Part shown: piece by piece, positions 5,463-7,281 of the stretch
Layout of the letters: every line of letters starts with the position of its first letter
Position numbering within the stretch: the stretch's first letter is position 1
Source of the DNA: an uncultured Collinsella sp.
GTDB taxonomy: Bacteria > Actinomycetota > Coriobacteriia > Coriobacteriales > Coriobacteriaceae
NCBI GenBank assembly: GCA_900549065.1
Contig: URNC01000102.1
Location: 1-7,281 of the forward strand
Length of the DNA: 7,281 nucleotides
Reading direction: 5' to 3'
Notes under the pieces: model-generated
Database searches by the model: none
Told to the model about the DNA's origin: nothing
The model's input: only the letters and a program-made list of their open reading frames with translations
Translations under genes and position numbers: made by a program

Positions 5463-6512
5463 CTAGCGAACAACGCGGACGGCAGGACCGCCCGGCACCG
5501 GCTCGCACACGCGGCCGATTGTGGCGGCAACGCGTCCTTCGGCATCCAGGCGACGCGCAAGCTCATCCACATCGACAGCAGGTGCCGCGATAAGCAGGCC
5601 ACCAGACGTCTGCGGATCGTATAGCGCATCCAGCATGCCAGGCTCCAGGCCCTCGTCGGCAGCCACGCGTGGGCCAAAGAAGTCCTGGTTGCGGTAGGCG
5701 CCGGCGGGGATAATGCCAAGACGCGCCATGTCGAGCACCTGGTCAAAGAGCGGTACCGTTCCCGACGCAAGCTCGATCTGCACGCCCGAGCCCTCGGCCA
5801 TCTCGCACGCGTGCCCGATCAGGCCAAAGCCCGTAATATCGGTACAGCCGTGAAGCTCGAGTCCCTCGGCCAGACGGATCGGGGCCTCGTTGAGGGTGCG
5901 CATCGAGTCGAACATCGGACCAGCCTCGTCCTGCTCGATGAGCTCGCCCTTAATGGCCGTGGTGATGATGCCCGAGCCGATCGCCTTGGTCAGCAGTAGG
6001 ACATCGCCCACGCACGCACCGTTGTTGGCGAGCATACGGTCAAGTGCGACAAAGCCGCTCACGGACAGACCGTACTTGGGCTCGTCGTCGTTGATGGTGT
6101 GGCCGCCCGCGATGGAGCAACCCGCCTCGACGCACTTGTCGGCGCCGCCCGCCAGAATCTGACCGGCAACCTCGACGCCCAGGCAACTGGGTATGCAGAG
6201 CAAGTTCATGGCATGGCTCGGCCGCCCGCCCATGGCGTAGATATCCGACAGCGAGTTGGCCGCGGCGATCTGGCCAAACAGAAACGGGTCGTCGACCATC
6301 GGCGGAAAGAAGTCGATGGACTGCACGAGCCCCAGGTTCTCCCCTACGCGAAAGACACTCGCATCGTCGGAGGTATCGAACCCCACGAGCAGGTTATCGT
6401 TATGCACATTGGGCAAGTCGCCCAGGACCTGGGCGAGGGCTCCGGGAGCCAGCTTAGCGGCTCAACCGCTCGCGGCCGTCATGGACGTGAGCCTCATGGT
6501 GTCCTTAGCCAT
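5463..6512 (-). CDS. selD: Selenide, water dikinase SelD, selenocysteine-containing
   Basis: SelD makes selenophosphate from selenide, ATP and water, the Se donor for Sec-tRNA and selenouridine. The frame encodes 349 residues (E. coli 347). An in-frame TGA at 6464-6462 is codon 17 and is read here as selenocysteine. The context SGUAAK lines up with GCGCK of E. coli, so U17 replaces catalytic Cys17 and K20 matches the catalytic lysine. Aspartates D50 (TSDDA), D68 (SIDFF) and D90 (NSLSDIYAMGG) match metal/ATP-binding positions; D225 lies in TDITGFG, and DPQTSGG at 299-305 closes the fold. ATG 6512 is preceded by GGAAGGGGG at 5 nt; ATG 6497 is an alternative. A call that treats TGA as stop would begin near TTG 6416 and lack the active site. 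The start overlaps the upstream glycosyltransferase gene by 8 nt. Reading needs selA, selB and selC elsewhere in the genome. Confidence 0.94.
6419..6464 (-). promoter_or_regulatory. Candidate bacterial SECIS element with Sec UGA
   Basis: The UGA (6464-6462) is followed by two hairpins. The nearer, GGCUC-CCG-GAGCC (6450-6438), begins 12 nt after the UGA but lacks a G at the loop start. The farther, CGCCCAG-GUC-CUGGGCG (6435-6419), has a perfect 7-bp stem and a loop starting G-U, 34-36 nt after the UGA. A G in the first two loop bases and this distance fit the known range for bacterial SECIS, the binding site of SelB. Which hairpin SelB uses cannot be settled by eye. Confidence 0.7.
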
Positions 6513-7281
6513 ACGAACCCCCTTCCAACAAATCAACGACTTTAAGTATACGCCCCAGGCACGCTTCCCAAGAGACCGCCGACGGCTCGAACGTCGAAGG
6601 CGGAGCCGCAAGCGCCTGCGCGATAGCATCTGCCAGTGCGCGCTCAAACAACGGAAGGTCGGCCGCCACGGGCGTGTCGACATCCGTCATACGCGGCGAC
6701 GCCACCCACGTCACGGGAGCGCCGGGAAGCATCGCCTCCATCCAGGGACGAACGCCGGGCAAATCGGTCGCCACAACTTTGCAGCCGCACGCTAGGGCCT
6801 CGATCGTCACGAGCGGCAGACCCTCGTAAAACGAAGGCAGCACAAAGACGTCGGAACTGTGGTAGGCGCGCACGAGCCCATCGCCATCCAGGCGCCCCGC
6901 CAGCGTCACCGGCACATCCGAGGCCGCGGCCAAGCGCTCGACACGCGCGTACTCGGCATCGTCCCCGCGACCGCCCACAAGCACCAAGCCAGATGGGCGG
7001 ACGCCATCGTCAATCGGCAATGACACGGCTCGAACCAGCGACTCGACGCCCTTTTTAAAGCAAATCTTGCCCACGTACACAAGCGATCCCGGCCGCCTCG
7101 CCACGCTTGCGTCGCGGCAGAAGACGCGATGGTCGTAGCCCGTCCCAATCACGTGGATGCGATCGGCATCGACGCCGCACACCAGGCCAATCTGCTCAGC
7201 CTGCTCAGCATGGAGCGCAAAGACGGCATCGAGCCGACGAACCGCACTTACGATGCGATCGCGCTCGAGCGCATGCGAACG
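6505..7281 (-). CDS. Glycosyltransferase family 4-type (5' end missing)
   Basis: The open frame runs off the right end of the window, leaving the C-terminal 258 residues; an internal GTG at 7182 is not a credible start because the sequence before it (RIVSAVRRLDAVFALHAEQ) continues the fold. Motifs are those of GT-B retaining transferases: IHVIGTGYD at 42-50, YVGKICFKKG at 70-79 and the E-x7-E signature E153/E161 in FYEGLPLVTIEA, which binds the nucleotide-sugar. The C-terminal Rossmann-like half is complete. It probably transfers a hexose to a glycan or lipid of the cell envelope; donor and acceptor cannot be told. Its TAA overlaps the selD start by 8 nt, so both may be on one transcript although their functions seem unrelated. 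Confidence 0.9.
   Translation of the reverse strand, partial: RSHALERDRIVSAVRRLDAVFALHAEQAEQIGLVCGVDADRIHVIGTGYDHRVFCRDASVARRPGSLVYVGKICFKKGVESLVRAVSLPIDDGVRPSGLVLVGGRGDDAEYARVERLAAASDVPVTLAGRLDGDGLVRAYHSSDVFVLPSFYEGLPLVTIEALACGCKVVATDLPGVRPWMEAMLPGAPVTWVASPRMTDVDTPVAADLPLFERALADAIAQALAAPPSTFEPSAVSWEACLGRILKVVDLLEGGSYG
6518..6526 (-). promoter_or_regulatory. Strong ribosome-binding site deciding the selD start
   Basis: GGAAGGGGG lies 5 nt before ATG 6512. It places initiation upstream of the in-frame TGA and supports reading the TGA as selenocysteine. It lies inside the last codons of the glycosyltransferase gene. Confidence 0.8.

Noticed and set aside
5402..5770. 123-residue N-terminal extension of YedF
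   Set aside because: It overlaps selD in another frame and precedes the natural start of the TusA-like domain.
6462..6464. TGA as a nonsense mutation making selD a pseudogene
   Set aside because: It sits exactly at the catalytic Cys/Sec codon, the frame is open and conserved on both sides, and a SECIS-like hairpin follows.

Overview
The window looks like a high-GC chromosome of a gut actinobacterium of the class Coriobacteriia (Collinsella/Olsenella type). This is an inference from base composition, the selenium gene set and an AbiEi-like protein of a kind common in that group; no rRNA or other marker is present to prove it. The window is the left end of an assembled contig: bases 2-35 are an untrimmed Illumina Nextera transposase adapter, so biology starts at base 36.

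Bases 36-1403 hold one gene (264-1271, +), an orphan AbiEi-like protein with a predicted nuclease-like C-terminal half. Near-identical hairpin arms flank it at 36-92 (truncated by the contig end) and 1333-1403 (intact, 27-bp perfect stem). This stretch is visibly AT-richer than the rest and looks like accessory DNA.

Bases 1421-1840 form a tRNA locus read on the minus strand. A promoter (1892-1920) drives tRNA-Pro(UGG), tRNA-Gly(UCC) and a terminator. Beyond it, the 3' end of tRNA-Gly and its terminator are repeated about 200 bp downstream. Between the two copies lies a highly structured, non-coding stretch of nested hairpins that also carries an inverted copy of a tRNA T arm and acceptor strand.

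Bases 1932-7281 are all minus-strand genes. In transcription order they are a 5'-truncated family 4-type glycosyltransferase, selD, yedF, a DUF3343 gene, a cysteine desulfurase/selenocysteine lyase-like gene, a strong intrinsic terminator, and brnQ. The four middle genes form a selenium-handling operon: the NifS-like enzyme can release Se/S from (seleno)cysteine, DUF3343 and YedF are candidate carriers, and SelD makes selenophosphate for selenocysteine and selenouridine synthesis.

The main discovery is that SelD is itself a selenoprotein. Its true frame starts at 6512, passes through an in-frame TGA at codon 17 exactly where E. coli SelD has its catalytic Cys17, and has a SECIS-like hairpin just downstream. 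A naive ORF call starts after the TGA and loses the active site. The restored start overlaps the upstream glycosyltransferase gene by 8 nt.
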